A DNA stretch of 64,000 nt, from the NCBI GenBank assembly GCA_022829145.1, contig CM040755.1:18142063-18206062 (forward strand). The letters run 5' to 3'. The DNA comes from Albula goreensis (Eukaryota > Chordata > Actinopteri > Albuliformes > Albulidae). Each line of letters starts with the position of its first letter. The stretch's first letter is position 1. This document shows, piece after piece, positions 48,701-61,500 of this stretch. Both the position numbers and the translations under genes were made by a program. The notes beneath the pieces are model-generated. The model was not told the DNA's origin. It did not search any database and worked only from the letters and a program-made list of their open reading frames with translations.

Positions 48701-51700
48701 AGTCTTCTATCCAAATTCTAACTGGCTTGTGTTTAGATTCAGTATCAAATATTTAATAGTTGTTAACAAGACAGCTACAGCATGGTATGGTTGCTAGTAT
48801 ACATGCACAGTTAGTTTGGTTTAAAAACCTGCTTTGTATCAGCCTGATCAAACTAATACTGTAATGAAAGCAAATTAACATGTTAAAATTAAAATCACCT
48901 TCACTCACACAGTTTACCAACAAATATTTCAGATGTTGAAACTCAACACAACGGGTATGTTGTGTTGAACTTTAAACATTTGCACTGGCTTCTGAAACTT
49001 CCATCATTTCACATTTATTATATTACAAAATGTAGTGAAAATGTAGATATAAATTTTGCTGCATCTCAAAAGCCACAAATACCCATATCCATGGATGTAA
49101 TCTAAGACAAATTACATTTATCGTATCCTTAAAAGTAATACATCAAATTGATGGAACAAACCTGTGAATTCCTCTGAGATTATCCATACAATTTGCCAGG
49201 TAATCTCAATCCAGAGAGGTAACACACGTCAGCAACTGGTTTCTCAGTTATTGCAGTTATAGTGGTTATAGTGGTGTTTGGAAATTGAGATTGGATAATG
49301 AGTGTGATGTTTTCATTTATGAATGGGCGGTATTTGTGAATATGTGATATATTGTTTGTGTATAATTGATTGTGTGTCATTGGTTATAGGTTATTGAGAG
49401 GTTTGTGGTTATGGGTGAGGGCAGGTAGTGTTTGTGGCTACAGATGAATGTGAGTGTAAATGTGTTTCTTCCTTAGGCCCCACAGCCCCAGGCCACGGCT
49501 TTCCCGAAACTCTTCCTCAAGTGGCCCCATCACCACAGTCGGTAGGACCACCAAACACTGCCATACTGTCGTAGACCCAATATGCACCCCACACTGGCAT
49601 ATAACTTCCAAAGTAGGAATCTACCCATCAGCCAGATTATACCAATGATGTGCAAACAAATTCACGTTATGTATTTTTGTTAATATTTCCCAAATGTGTT
49701 TGTGTGCCTCTTTGCTTATGTGTATGTGCATATGTGTATGTTTTCTTGCATGAATACACAAATGTCTATGCATCTGTGTGGGAATGATTGTGTATGCCTA
49801 CGTGTGTCCAGACAGCACAGGTAATGTGATTGACTTGGTGAAGGACCAGCTACCTGAACTGCAGCTGTCAGCCAAGGACAAACAGAAGAATCTTGAGCTT
49901 CTGGAAGAGGCCAAGCGAGTTAGTGACCGCTTCCTGTCCCGCCGGGGACGCAGGTCCACCAGCAGCCTATCAGAGTCCCCCACAGGTGAGTTACAGCTGA
50001 GTCTTTTCTCTATCCACCCTCTCTTCATCTTGCTTCTGTTCAACAGAACTCATCTTAACTTTTTATCTAAAAAAGAGCTGTGTTGTGAACATCTTGTATA
50101 CAATTCTGTTTCAAAAGAATAGAATGATTGTCAGCCAGTTTTCAGCATTACATTTCAGAGGACATGTTTGCTTGTCTGTGATCTCCCACATTGACAGATA
50201 CCATTGGAGTTTATGGATTATCTCATGGTTTCAAATTGGCTTCCTATATTAGAGAAATGTGGATTACAAAGAAAAAAGCATAAGCTTGTGGTTACAAGCA
50301 CACAATTTGATTACACCTTCACTTTATTCCCTGTTGGAAGATGTTCAGTCCTAACATGGATTGTCTGAATGTCTCTAACAAAGAATAAAAAAATTTAATA
50401 AAATATAAACTAAAACATTGTTTACAGGTGGCCTCTCCCCGAACCCCACACCGCAATCTTCTCCTGTCCCGTCCCGAAGCAGCTCTCTGACTGTGCCACC
50501 CCAAACCGGTATGTTCCTTCACATTCCACTACAAGACATACTTCTTCATAGCATACCATTTACACAGATTTAAGTGTAAATATTTAGTGCACATTGTGTA
50601 GAATTAGTTTCACATAACTGACAGGAAATGAGATAGCATTTAGAAATAGCAGTCACTTTCTGCTTTGTTTGTATCTCTACCTGTAATAGTAACAGTTGTT
50701 CCTCCGTTGAAAGTGTTTGTTCTGAAATCACAGTCTGTGTCACAGTCTGACACAGGATTTCACTGAACTGCTCTAACGAGGGGGTGGGGTTTCTTTACAG
50801 CTGGTCTTCCATCCATATCCACACCTCACTCTTCTCCTGTACCATCTAGAAGCAACTCTCTGACTGTGCCCCCCCAAAATGGTATGTTCCAGGACGGCCA
50901 GAACACAATACTGTAATCGCTGTTATGGAACAGAAAAACAATATTAAAAATACACAAGGGAACTGAGCACATGTCAGAGCTGGGAAAATAAGACTTACCG
51001 GTTATCTTCCTGCTTCATGTGCACTTTTCAGCACCGGAGGAACTGGGAGTGAATTACGTCAACCCGCCTGCCAATCAGGTAATGTGACAGCTGAGTCACT
51101 GTGGGCTTCCTGTCATTGTTGTCTGCATGTGATAGAGTCAATTCAGTTCATACAACAGCATCATGCCCATGTGCCCTGCAGTGGTGTCAGCCTGAACTGC
51201 AGACTGAGCCAAGCCAAGATTACAAAAGAGCACATCATCTTCATCCTTATATAATTCAATAGATTTAAAAATGCACCTTAAAACACACACAAAATGTTTT
51301 ATTGTTAAAATGTTTTATTGCGTAGTTGATTACAATTCATAATCATTTTCTGCACAGCTTCACATTGTACTGTAACAACAAGACCAGCAAAATTTTTAAT
51401 ATATCTTGAGTGCTTATTTTGTTTTTACCTTCATGATTTAGGAACAGTTGCATGTTATGTGATCCACTTGCATTTCCCAAAGGCTGATATTACAGAACTG
51501 GAAAATAGCTGGTTGTAAAAATATTCAGGATCTTTTCTGTTGGCCTCATGCTAGGTAGCATAGAGAAAATTCAGGACCTATTAATTCTGAGAGAAATAAT
51601 GTACCTGTATTCCACTTGTACATCAAGCATAGAATGAACAGGTCTTATGCTGTAGCCCATGATATCAGAACTGTACTGTACAGCCAATAGTTTTATACCA

Positions 51701-54700
51701 GGAGCCATGTCAGCTGCACTATGTAGGTTGCTCTGATGGTAATTTGGTTTGCTGTGCTTGTGTTACATTGCCTGAATATGTGTGCCTGGACAGCAGGAAG
51801 ACATCAGCCCTCAGGACCAAGAGGTCAGTACTGCTGACCCACATAGACACACTATTGGGTTTATCTATACAGAACTACTCTTCTTTTATTATGGCTCCAT
51901 TCATGCATTGCCATGATTTAGTATTTGATGTTGGGATGTTTAGGCATTATAGCTTAATAATAGACATATTTTCTCTGTTATCTCCCATGGTGCTTCAGGG
52001 CCTCAGAAAACTTGTTGACTGGAAGCCCAGCGAGAAACGGAAGGTGTCCTCTGGCACGCTTGCACCCCGACATGCCATACCAGTAAGTGCCAGAGAGGGC
52101 AGTATAAAGCAGCGGGAGACCTGCGAGCCGCATCTTGGCGGGGAGAGAGGGGGCCGGGGCCTTGAAGCCACGGAGGAGGAGGGCCCCAGACAGGGGCCTC
52201 CACGGAGGGGCCCAGATGATGAGGCACCTGCCACAGGGGTGGCCAAACCTGTACCCCGCCCTGCCTCCCAGCAGGCCCCTTGCACGGCAGAGATCAAAAC
52301 CATAGGTGCCTTCCCTCCACTCATGAGGGCTGTGTCCTGGGACACAGTGGGTTCCTTTCCTGGAAGGAGTGGGGGACAAGGCTCCTCCCCCAAAAATGAA
52401 GAAGCCCTTTCCTTTTTTGACAAGTCCAGTGAGTCCCTCTTCAAGTCTTCAGGGTACAAGGATTTCCCTGTGCAACCAGTCAAGATGCAGAAACTAGCAA
52501 AAATGCGGGAGGTGAGCACTACTGATACCTGAGTTTTTGTATCTAATCATAGTTTTAATTTGCTTTTGGGGTATTTTGAGGGGGGTGCTGTCAACTCATT
52601 TTTTAAATTTATGGAAAATCAAAAGAACTGTTATTCTTCAGTGTTGGTCAGTCAAATTTCATTTTGACCTGCCGCTCCTGTTTTTTCAGGAAAATAAGTT
52701 GATCCGAAACCAAAGCATTGTGGGATCAAAGCTGCCAGAGCTTAGTGAAACAGCTGAACAGGAAAGAGGTAACCTGCCCTGCCCCTACCCCTGGCACAGA
52801 GAATGAACCAGCACAGCAGGGTTACAGGGACATTAAGTGACCTGTATAGCTGCAGCCTCAGGGACAACGTCAAAGCATACGCCAGTAATCTTGGGGGAAG
52901 CGGGTTCACAGGGAGGGGGATGTTTATTTCAATGAAAGGAAATGTTTTGGGGTGTTTATGGTACATACCAGTGTTCCTCAGTGTTGCATTTCCCAGAAAA
53001 TACAGTGCAGCTGCACATGTTGGCCAGCGGGTTGCATATCAGCCAATGCAGGAAAACCATGACGTACAACTGGTCATTTCAGGGAGCAATAATATAAAGT
53101 ATTATTTATTAAATACACTTTTAAAACATATAGCATATTAAGGACAGTTTGATAAATCCTTTGTTTCTTTTTGCGATAGGAGCGAATATGACAACATACA
53201 TTTTCCTTTTTTATTTTTTCTTATTTCCGGATCTCGTCAGTGTATTCTGAAACTTGGTGTTCCTGTACATGCTATCTTATCTATAAAGCTGAGTAGTGAG
53301 AAAGAACGTTTTTTTCCTCCAGTCATACCATTCTGTATCTGCATCTCCAGGGCCCTCACCCTGTCCACCACCGGCATCTCCCACAGAGGAAGAAGCCAAA
53401 GAGAAGTCAGATGTGATGCCGAACATTTCTGATATAATGCTGCGGAAACTCAAACTGCACAGGGGACTTCCGGGCAGGTGATTCAGATAATGTGTGTCCG
53501 TGTGTCAGATTGCTTAATGATCGTATGTGTACAGTAGACTATAAAATAAATAAGTCTGGACCCGGGATACTGGTTGATCAATTATATATCCTAGCAGTGC
53601 TGATGTACATGATGCAGCATGGCTAATTGGAATGTCCACGCCCAGTTTTAACATCATTGCGCTTTACCCTAATATAAACATCCTAGATATTGAAACTGTA
53701 AGCCTTAATAAAAAGTGTGAACTGTTGCAATAAAAAGCAATATTAAACCCCAACCTATGTTATGTCATGAACATTGGCAACATTAACCTCCCCTAGTCAT
53801 GCCAATGTTCTTGATACAGCACAGGTTCTTCCTCAATGTTGCTTTATACTAAAGTTATTGCGTGTTCTAGAATAACCATGCATGTGTCACATTTCAAAAT
53901 GACTGCATGTATGCCAGATTCCAGAATGTCAATTTGTTTAGCAAATTTCAAAATACCCATGTCTGTACAAGCTTCTGGAATTGCATATTGGCTGTGCCAC
54001 AATCACAAGGCAGCTGCATTTTGCCTGAGTCCTTTTAAGGTAGCTGTCTCCAAAAGTAGTCTACCAATTTAACAGTTACAGTTTAAGACATTACTTTTCA
54101 GATGCATTTTGAAGATTGACAGATTGGCTTACACCAGGGAGAGAATACAGTCTGACAACTAACAAAACTGTTTTTCAATGATCATTAACCTAGCCACCAG
54201 GAAACTTCACAGTAAACCCAAATAAACTAGTAAATATTTCCAGATGAAGCTGAACCCACTTAACTCCACAGTTTGCTGGCTAGCATATGTACCTAGACTG
54301 TGTCTTAATGACACAATGAAAATAATTAATGCTTACACTTTTCATTTTCAATCATAACTACAGAAAATGGAAAATTTACTACAGTCCTAAAGTACCTCCC
54401 ACTGTCACTGCCCCATTGACATGGTGACACTGGCTGTCATTGTTATACCAATATGTGAATGTACATTTTCTGAGGCTGTTGTGAAGACTTATGGGATATA
54501 CCTGGGGGGGTATACGTAAGAAGCTGCCTTCAATTTTGGCAGAAATAATGCACCTTAGAAGGATGCATTTTAACTACTTTACTTTGGGACATGTATTGAA
54601 AGGAGTGTAGAAATGTGAGAAAATGATGCCTGAAAAGCTGTCTTGGGATTGAGACACACCCATTGACTTGAAAGGCTTGTTCATTAGAGCCAAAACCCTT

Positions 54701-55459
54701 TACCACCCAGGGGACTGAACAGCATTCCATGATGGAGGAATGGTGTTCAGTCCCCTGGCATTTCTCACCAAGAATTATTTATCAAATCTTGAGTGATGTC
54801 TGATCACAGCAAAGCTTATCTATGCTGTCATCAGACGTTTGCTGGTTTCAAATCTGAGCAGAGACCACACAGCATCATTCTACAAACCAGAGTCTAATTA
54901 GGCACTTTTGTGCTCACTGTTGTAGGAGGAGATGTTCTTTAGCATGTCTTTCCACAGTGCAGTAACATGTTTTTCTTCTTCATTACAGTACTCCTCCACT
55001 CACAGAAAAAGAGGTTGAGGTTGGTATATATATCAGAGTTTTTGAACAATGCAAGGATACTTCACTGTCCACACCCAAAAGATATTCTCACAACAGAAAT
55101 AGGAAATGTCTGAGAGATTATACAATATTTGTTAGTCAGTCATCTATTAAGTTTAAACTGGATAAATGGCCTTGGCAAAGGCTTGTTTTTTGGACAAACC
55201 GTTTTTTTAAATATCCAGCCCTCCATAGTTTTACAAAACCCTCATACATAGTCTGTCATATCCTTCTGGTGTGCACTCCTTCAGCCAAATCTCAGTCTCT
55301 GGTGATCTGATGAATATTTATAACATAAGTATACAAGAGCCTTGAAGTAAACTTATCTACAAACTAAAATACATATATATATATATAGTACCAGTCAAAA
55401 GTTTGGACACACTTTCCCATTTACTTCAATGAGAAAGTGTGTCCAAACTTTGACTGGTA

Positions 55460-55510
<51 letters not shown>

Positions 55511-58500
55511 CAGCAGTTTTTCAGGTATACTTTTGCACTGCCTCTTCCTGGGGTCAGAGAGTAGCTTTTCTGTTTTTTCCCACTTCAGTCTGTGTAATCA
55601 GGCTATTTAATCATTGCAAATAAATAAAAACGAATTACTGATGTCTTTATTATTGTTTAATAATAAAATCAATGACTGTTGCTTAATCTTTGAAAATAAA
55701 GGCCATTTATTTTGAGGTGAAATTATTCTCATATAATGCAAATTCTGGTCATAATAAACATAAGCTACCAAAGCTAAAATTAGTATGGTAATCTTTGATA
55801 AAATTGGCCATGCTTGATAATAATTATAAACAAAATGTGTCCAGAACAGTCCAGTTCATATGTCTCCCAGGCCTTCAACCGCTTTAGATGTAGATTAACT
55901 CAAAAATGCATCTGGCCTCGAATTTCCCAAAAGACCTTCTATCGGGGCAGTGCCTAAGAGTGATGTGACAGCATTAGAGAAACTGCTGAGAAGCTCTTGG
56001 AGTACAGAAAAAGAGCAGCAGATACTCGGTTGCTGTCCATAAGCACGTACTCCCCCCCCAACCACCCAACCCCCCCCGGGGGCACTTCCTGCAGACATGG
56101 GTCCTTTCCAGCATGTAGTGATGCTATACGATAGCAGTGTTTTGAGAGCATTAAGCTTGCCTGGTTGAGATCCAGGGGCCCATTTGATAAGGCAGCAGGC
56201 CTTTTGTTCTGGTCACACTGAATGAGTGGCTTGTGATGTATGAGATAATTTGAGTAATTTAGAACGTCATGACTCTAAGTCTTTTCCTCTGATATTACAT
56301 CCATCTTTCATCTGCAGCACATACTTCCCCTGTCAATGTAAATTAACCTGTGTGAAAAATATACTAATTTTACTTTAATTTGATTTACTCAGTATTGATT
56401 TTCAGTCACAGAGGCCTACTGTAGATTTGCAGTTTAGTGAGTCTATGTCTCACATCTTCGGGCACAAATTACTCCCTAGGCCTGAGAAGAGCTGTTGTGT
56501 CTGTCCTCCCAAATAGAATGCATTTGTGCAGCTGTCCCTGGCCTTCCGGAATGACAACTACACCCTGGAGACCCGTCTGAGGCAGGCAGAGAGGGAGCGG
56601 AATCTGACTGAGGAGAACACAGAGAAAGAACTGGAAGAATTCAAAGGCTTCCTTAAGGTCAGCTCTCCTAGTAACGGTGAACAGGGTGCACCCAGCTTTT
56701 TTAATCCCTACAAATGATGCAGAATTATGCCAGCAACCACAGCTGTTGCAAAAACCTGACGGGATCTATTTGTTGTTGTTACTGATGTGGCGTGTAGAGC
56801 TCTGTGACTCTGTGGCAGACTTCAGAGCAGCGGGAGTCCTATCAGCGCCTCCTAGAGACCGTCGCAGTACTGCACCGCCTGGCCACACGCCTCTCCAGCC
56901 GGGCAGAGATGGTGGGAGCAGTGCGGCAGGTAAGCCATAAAAAGGGCACTTAAGGAAGCCCGGACCCTTATAGCTCAATTCCATTTTAGGAAAACCCAAC
57001 AAATCGAAAAAAAATATTTTATGTTTTCTTTAGAAAAGAGGATTTTCTCTCCCCCTAGGGTGAAAAGGGTGAAAGATTGTAATATTTGTTTTTAGATAGA
57101 AAAGATATGTTTGCAAAGGGCTTTAGCTCAACCTTGAGGTAACTTTCAGATCAAGCAGTACAAAACAAACTACTACAAAGGCCCTACTGTTGATAATCTT
57201 ATGGGATTAAGAAATTGACTACAGATATCATTCCAATCTAGGCAGCTTTTGAGAGGACACTAAGTGATATACAGATATAATTGCATACAATGGGGGCTAT
57301 GATGTAGTGACACATGCTCTTGGTGTGGCAGGAGAAGCGCATGAACAAGGCGACAGAGGTGATGATGCAATATGTGGAGAACTTGAAGAGGACCTATGAG
57401 AAGGACCATGCTGAGCTGATGGAGTTTAAGAAACTGGCCAATCAAAATTCCAACCGCTGCTATGGCGGATCTATTGACACTGGAGGTAACAACTGTATGC
57501 TGGTCATAACACCAGCTGACATCTCAGAGATGAGGTTACACTGGCAGACTGTCTATCTCAGTGTTATTTTTGGCTCAAACATACATACAAAGTGCACACC
57601 CTCTACATGGAATGTTGTTCAGTTTACAATGCCATGTGTTAAGATAGGATGGACCCTAAGAATAAGCAGTCTGTTGATACAGACTGAAATAAGTATCAAT
57701 AGTAAAGGTTCCATTTGTTTAGGTTTGGTTTGAGCTGTGCCTCCTTTTGTTCTCTCCTGTTTAGGTTTTGTTATAATCTTGTTTTGCTGTTTTCAGATGA
57801 TGGTGTTCCCCGAACGTCCAGATCAATGTCAGTGACCCTTGGAAAGGTATGGTCCCTTCAGGCCATAGGAACTCCCATAAGTGGTTGCCTGTGATGTAAA
57901 CTGAAGAGCTTATGTGGTTTTGTCTGTTTTCCAGGCCCTGCCCCGGAGGAGAGTCAGCGTCGCTGTGGTGCCCAAATTCAACCTCCTGAACATCCCTGGC
58001 CAGACCCCCCCAAATGCTGCCGGCCCTCTGCTTCCTGTGCTGGTACACCCTCTGCCACATCCATCCCATTACAGCCAGCTGATGCCACACAATCACAGTC
58101 ACCCATTATATAACATTACATACCTTTCTGCCATTGTTTTTAATTTACTTTGCATTTAGTTGGCCTGTCTGAGTGAACAGTGTGAAAAACAAAATGTGAA
58201 AAGACTTTCTATCTATTTCCGCACCTTACTATCATTTGTGCACCATTGTCTATCACATATACCTGAATGCCAACATTTACTGCAGGTTGTTTGTGTCAAT
58301 GTCTTTACTTCTGGGTATTATTCTCAGTGTGAAGCGAACAATGCAAAGGGCAGCTCTCCCACAGACCCTGCACAGCAGGCGCTGGCTGAGAGGTGAGTAC
58401 AACTTTATATGAATCATAATACAATCAGTTCAATCAGCTTTTTTCAGCACAAGAAAGCCTGTTCATTCAGCATAGTTGATAATTATTTTCTAGTTTGTAT

Positions 58501-61500
58501 TAAGCACACATAAGTCAGACATAAATACACACATGAACATGTACATGTACAGATGGGAACATATGCATTCACGGGTACAAACGTGCAACATGCATGTAAA
58601 TGCATATATCCTCATGAGTGGCCTCCAGGTGGCTCATACTGTACAGACGCATGCTCAGGAAGCAGAAGTGAGCCCTGTGTAACTGATGGTATTTCACCCA
58701 GCACTGTATGTTGTGTGGTTGTTTGGTACAAAAAGGGATTCACACTCATTTGCTGTCCTCAGGCAGCACTTTATTCCTGGCTGTGGTATATTATGCAGGT
58801 AAATTTCAGGTAATCTGTGTAATTCTCCAGTGCATTCAGAGTAAAATCTGTATATTTCACACAAAATGCATAATACCACAACTAGACACATTACACAGTT
58901 TTGAACGTGCGCTATTTTTCAAGATAAAATTTCTTTATCTTAATTATACTTTTCATTCATGTTGGTTAATGTTGCATAGCATATTGGTAGTAAGTATTGA
59001 CTCTAATATGTAAGACATGCAGTTCTGTTACTTCTTTTTTCATCTGGTGTTTTGGTGATGTCTACCTTCTGTTCACACACACACACAAACACACAGGGGT
59101 AGTTCATACACTATTTAATGTCAGTGTTATCAGGGAATATCTTGCGCCACATTTTTTTGAGAACTTTTCTTGTTTATGTTGCCTTTAGGGAGTGAGCACT
59201 AGGGAGTGCTTTAATCACTGGAGGCAGGATGCATGGAGCCACATAGAGCACTGTGGGCTTATGTAACTCTGACATTATCAACAAGCTTAAAAATAACTCT
59301 CCCGTTTCATAAAACCCCAGCTGCAACTGATTTATATGGCGTACTGAGGTCTCATCTAAATACTCATGCTGTGGTGCTTGACAGAGTCCAGACCACAGCC
59401 ATTGTGCAGTCTGTTAATAAGGTGAAAATAAAGCAAGGGTTCATTGTGTCTAGTCTGAGTCTGTTCTGAATCTGTGCTAGAGAATGGATAACATTTATAT
59501 AAGTGTCCATGTGACAAATTCCAGGACCATTTTAAAAAAGAAAAACTTCCTGAAAGTGTGCTTTAAATTTTCAGTACCCAGTTGCATAAGGCTGCATGTC
59601 CTGATCACATGGACTTCCCTGGTGACAATGGTATTGCCCTTTAACCCCTTTCATTATTCCTCCAACACATGCAGATAAATGAGAGCAGTATCTATGTAAG
59701 AGGATGTTATGACTGCCAGAATCATTTTGTGCTAAAGTGTTAAATGTTCTTTCCTATCCAAAACAATGCAGTGGAAAGACCCTGGCTGACCAGGAGGGTG
59801 AGGCATCTACTCCAGCAAAACCCCCCTGCAGCCCTGCAGAGATCAGTTCAGAAGTCAAGGCAAAGATTGAGGAGGACGCCTACAATAAAGGGTGAGGCCA
59901 ACAATGTCTTTCTCTTATCTTCCAGGCCCAAAATGTCGGTCTGCTTTGGGACTTGTTTCAGGTCATCAATGCATCAATTGCCACTTGAGACCGGCTATTA
60001 ATATGATTAATATTAGCTATTGAAGGCTGGATCTAGGACATGGATCTAGCCAAATCATTGTCAGTACAGTGCCTCAAGGAATGGTGTTGAATTTCTTTTA
60101 CTGAGGTTGGGAGTCCTGTTCTGTGATGCATAATAAGATATAGTCATTGAAGTTTGGGTAGTTCCATCCACATTCTGCTATAATTCCTCCGGTTAACTGG
60201 GCACCAGATGACAGCGTGCAGCAGCTGTATGTTTTGTGCAGTCCTCTGACACAAAAACTGCACCACTCAGCAGTGTGAGCACAGAGTGAAGAGAAGCTGC
60301 ATCTGACTGCACATGGTGGTGTGTGCTCTTCCAAATCAACGGAGAACACTTGTGCTAATAACATTGAATTTGAAAGGGCTGAAATGAAGTGATCCACACT
60401 AAAGCAAAGTCTGTAATGCTTACTCATAAAGACATGAACAGAAAGTGTTTTTGTATGATTCTCTTTTCTGAATGCATGGTAATGATGTGGTCATGATTTA
60501 GGTACCAAGAAGGACTGAAGAGAAGCAAAGAACTCCAGGAACTGAAAGAGGCAGAGGAGAAAACAGAGGAGAGCCAGGAGGAGTTGGAGGAGAAAGAGAA
60601 GGACAGGGAGATGAATGAAATCAAAGAAAAGAAATACAACAGGTGATTGCCTTTTAGTGTTAATCCAGGCTACACTGTGGCTCCTTAGCACCTGTCCGTT
60701 AAAGATGCTGTCAGTATACCCAATATGTAATGACTGGAGAGTGAGGCTTCACAAACCCACTATTATTTACGATTAGTGATTTTGCCCAACTGTAAGCTAA
60801 TGTAAGTGTTCTAAGCATGCTTAAAATAATCTAGAACATAGCGAGGCTATGATGTTCAGTAGGTTAGGTGTATTAGGTGTATTAAATGCATTTTCAACTT
60901 ACAATATTTTCCAATTACGATGGGTTTATTGGAACGTAACACCACCGTATGTCAAGGACCATCTGTACATCTGTCTGTTACTTTTATATTCAGCTAAAAC
61001 AGCAGTTTGGCTCTAATACCTCTTCTAATTGGTACAGGTTTGTTAGTGACTGGGCCCATGGTGCCTCTGCCCACTATGGGGCCATTTATCTCCATTATGG
61101 GTCACTACAGCCCATAGAAATGTATAGTTTCTTCTGTTGCCAGTAGTTCCCGGCTTTTGACACAAAGAGGTCACTATAGTCTTTTCAGTCATCCCACTGC
61201 AGTTCAATGATCATCTCAAGGAATCATCTATAATTGGATCTTAAGTTTTATTGGCCCAGTATTTTCTAATTATTAAAAATAAAAGACCTACAAGAAGCAA
61301 TAGATAATGACTGGGTAATGCACAAACATGGTTTACAAATACAGACCAAATGCTGAAGGTAATTCAGAATTGATTAAAAAGAGAAGAGATAGTTTTAAGA
61401 GTTTGTGATTTATTGTGCCAGGTCTGTCAATTTTTTGACAGCCTTTGCTTAAACAGTTTTTCTTTTGTTTTTTAGATTTGAAATTCCAAACTATTGTTTT

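Larger units (their letters stand above)
55020..56516 (+). other. irag1: irag1 intron with a fold-back element and TA repeat
   Basis: Contains the fold-back element at 55388-55460 followed by (TA)n. The rest shows nothing recognisable. Confidence 0.55.

Noticed and set aside
51995-52519. 174-codon open frame on the minus strand
   Set aside because: Shadow of irag1 exon 51999-52511, which matches human IRAG1 motifs on the + strand.
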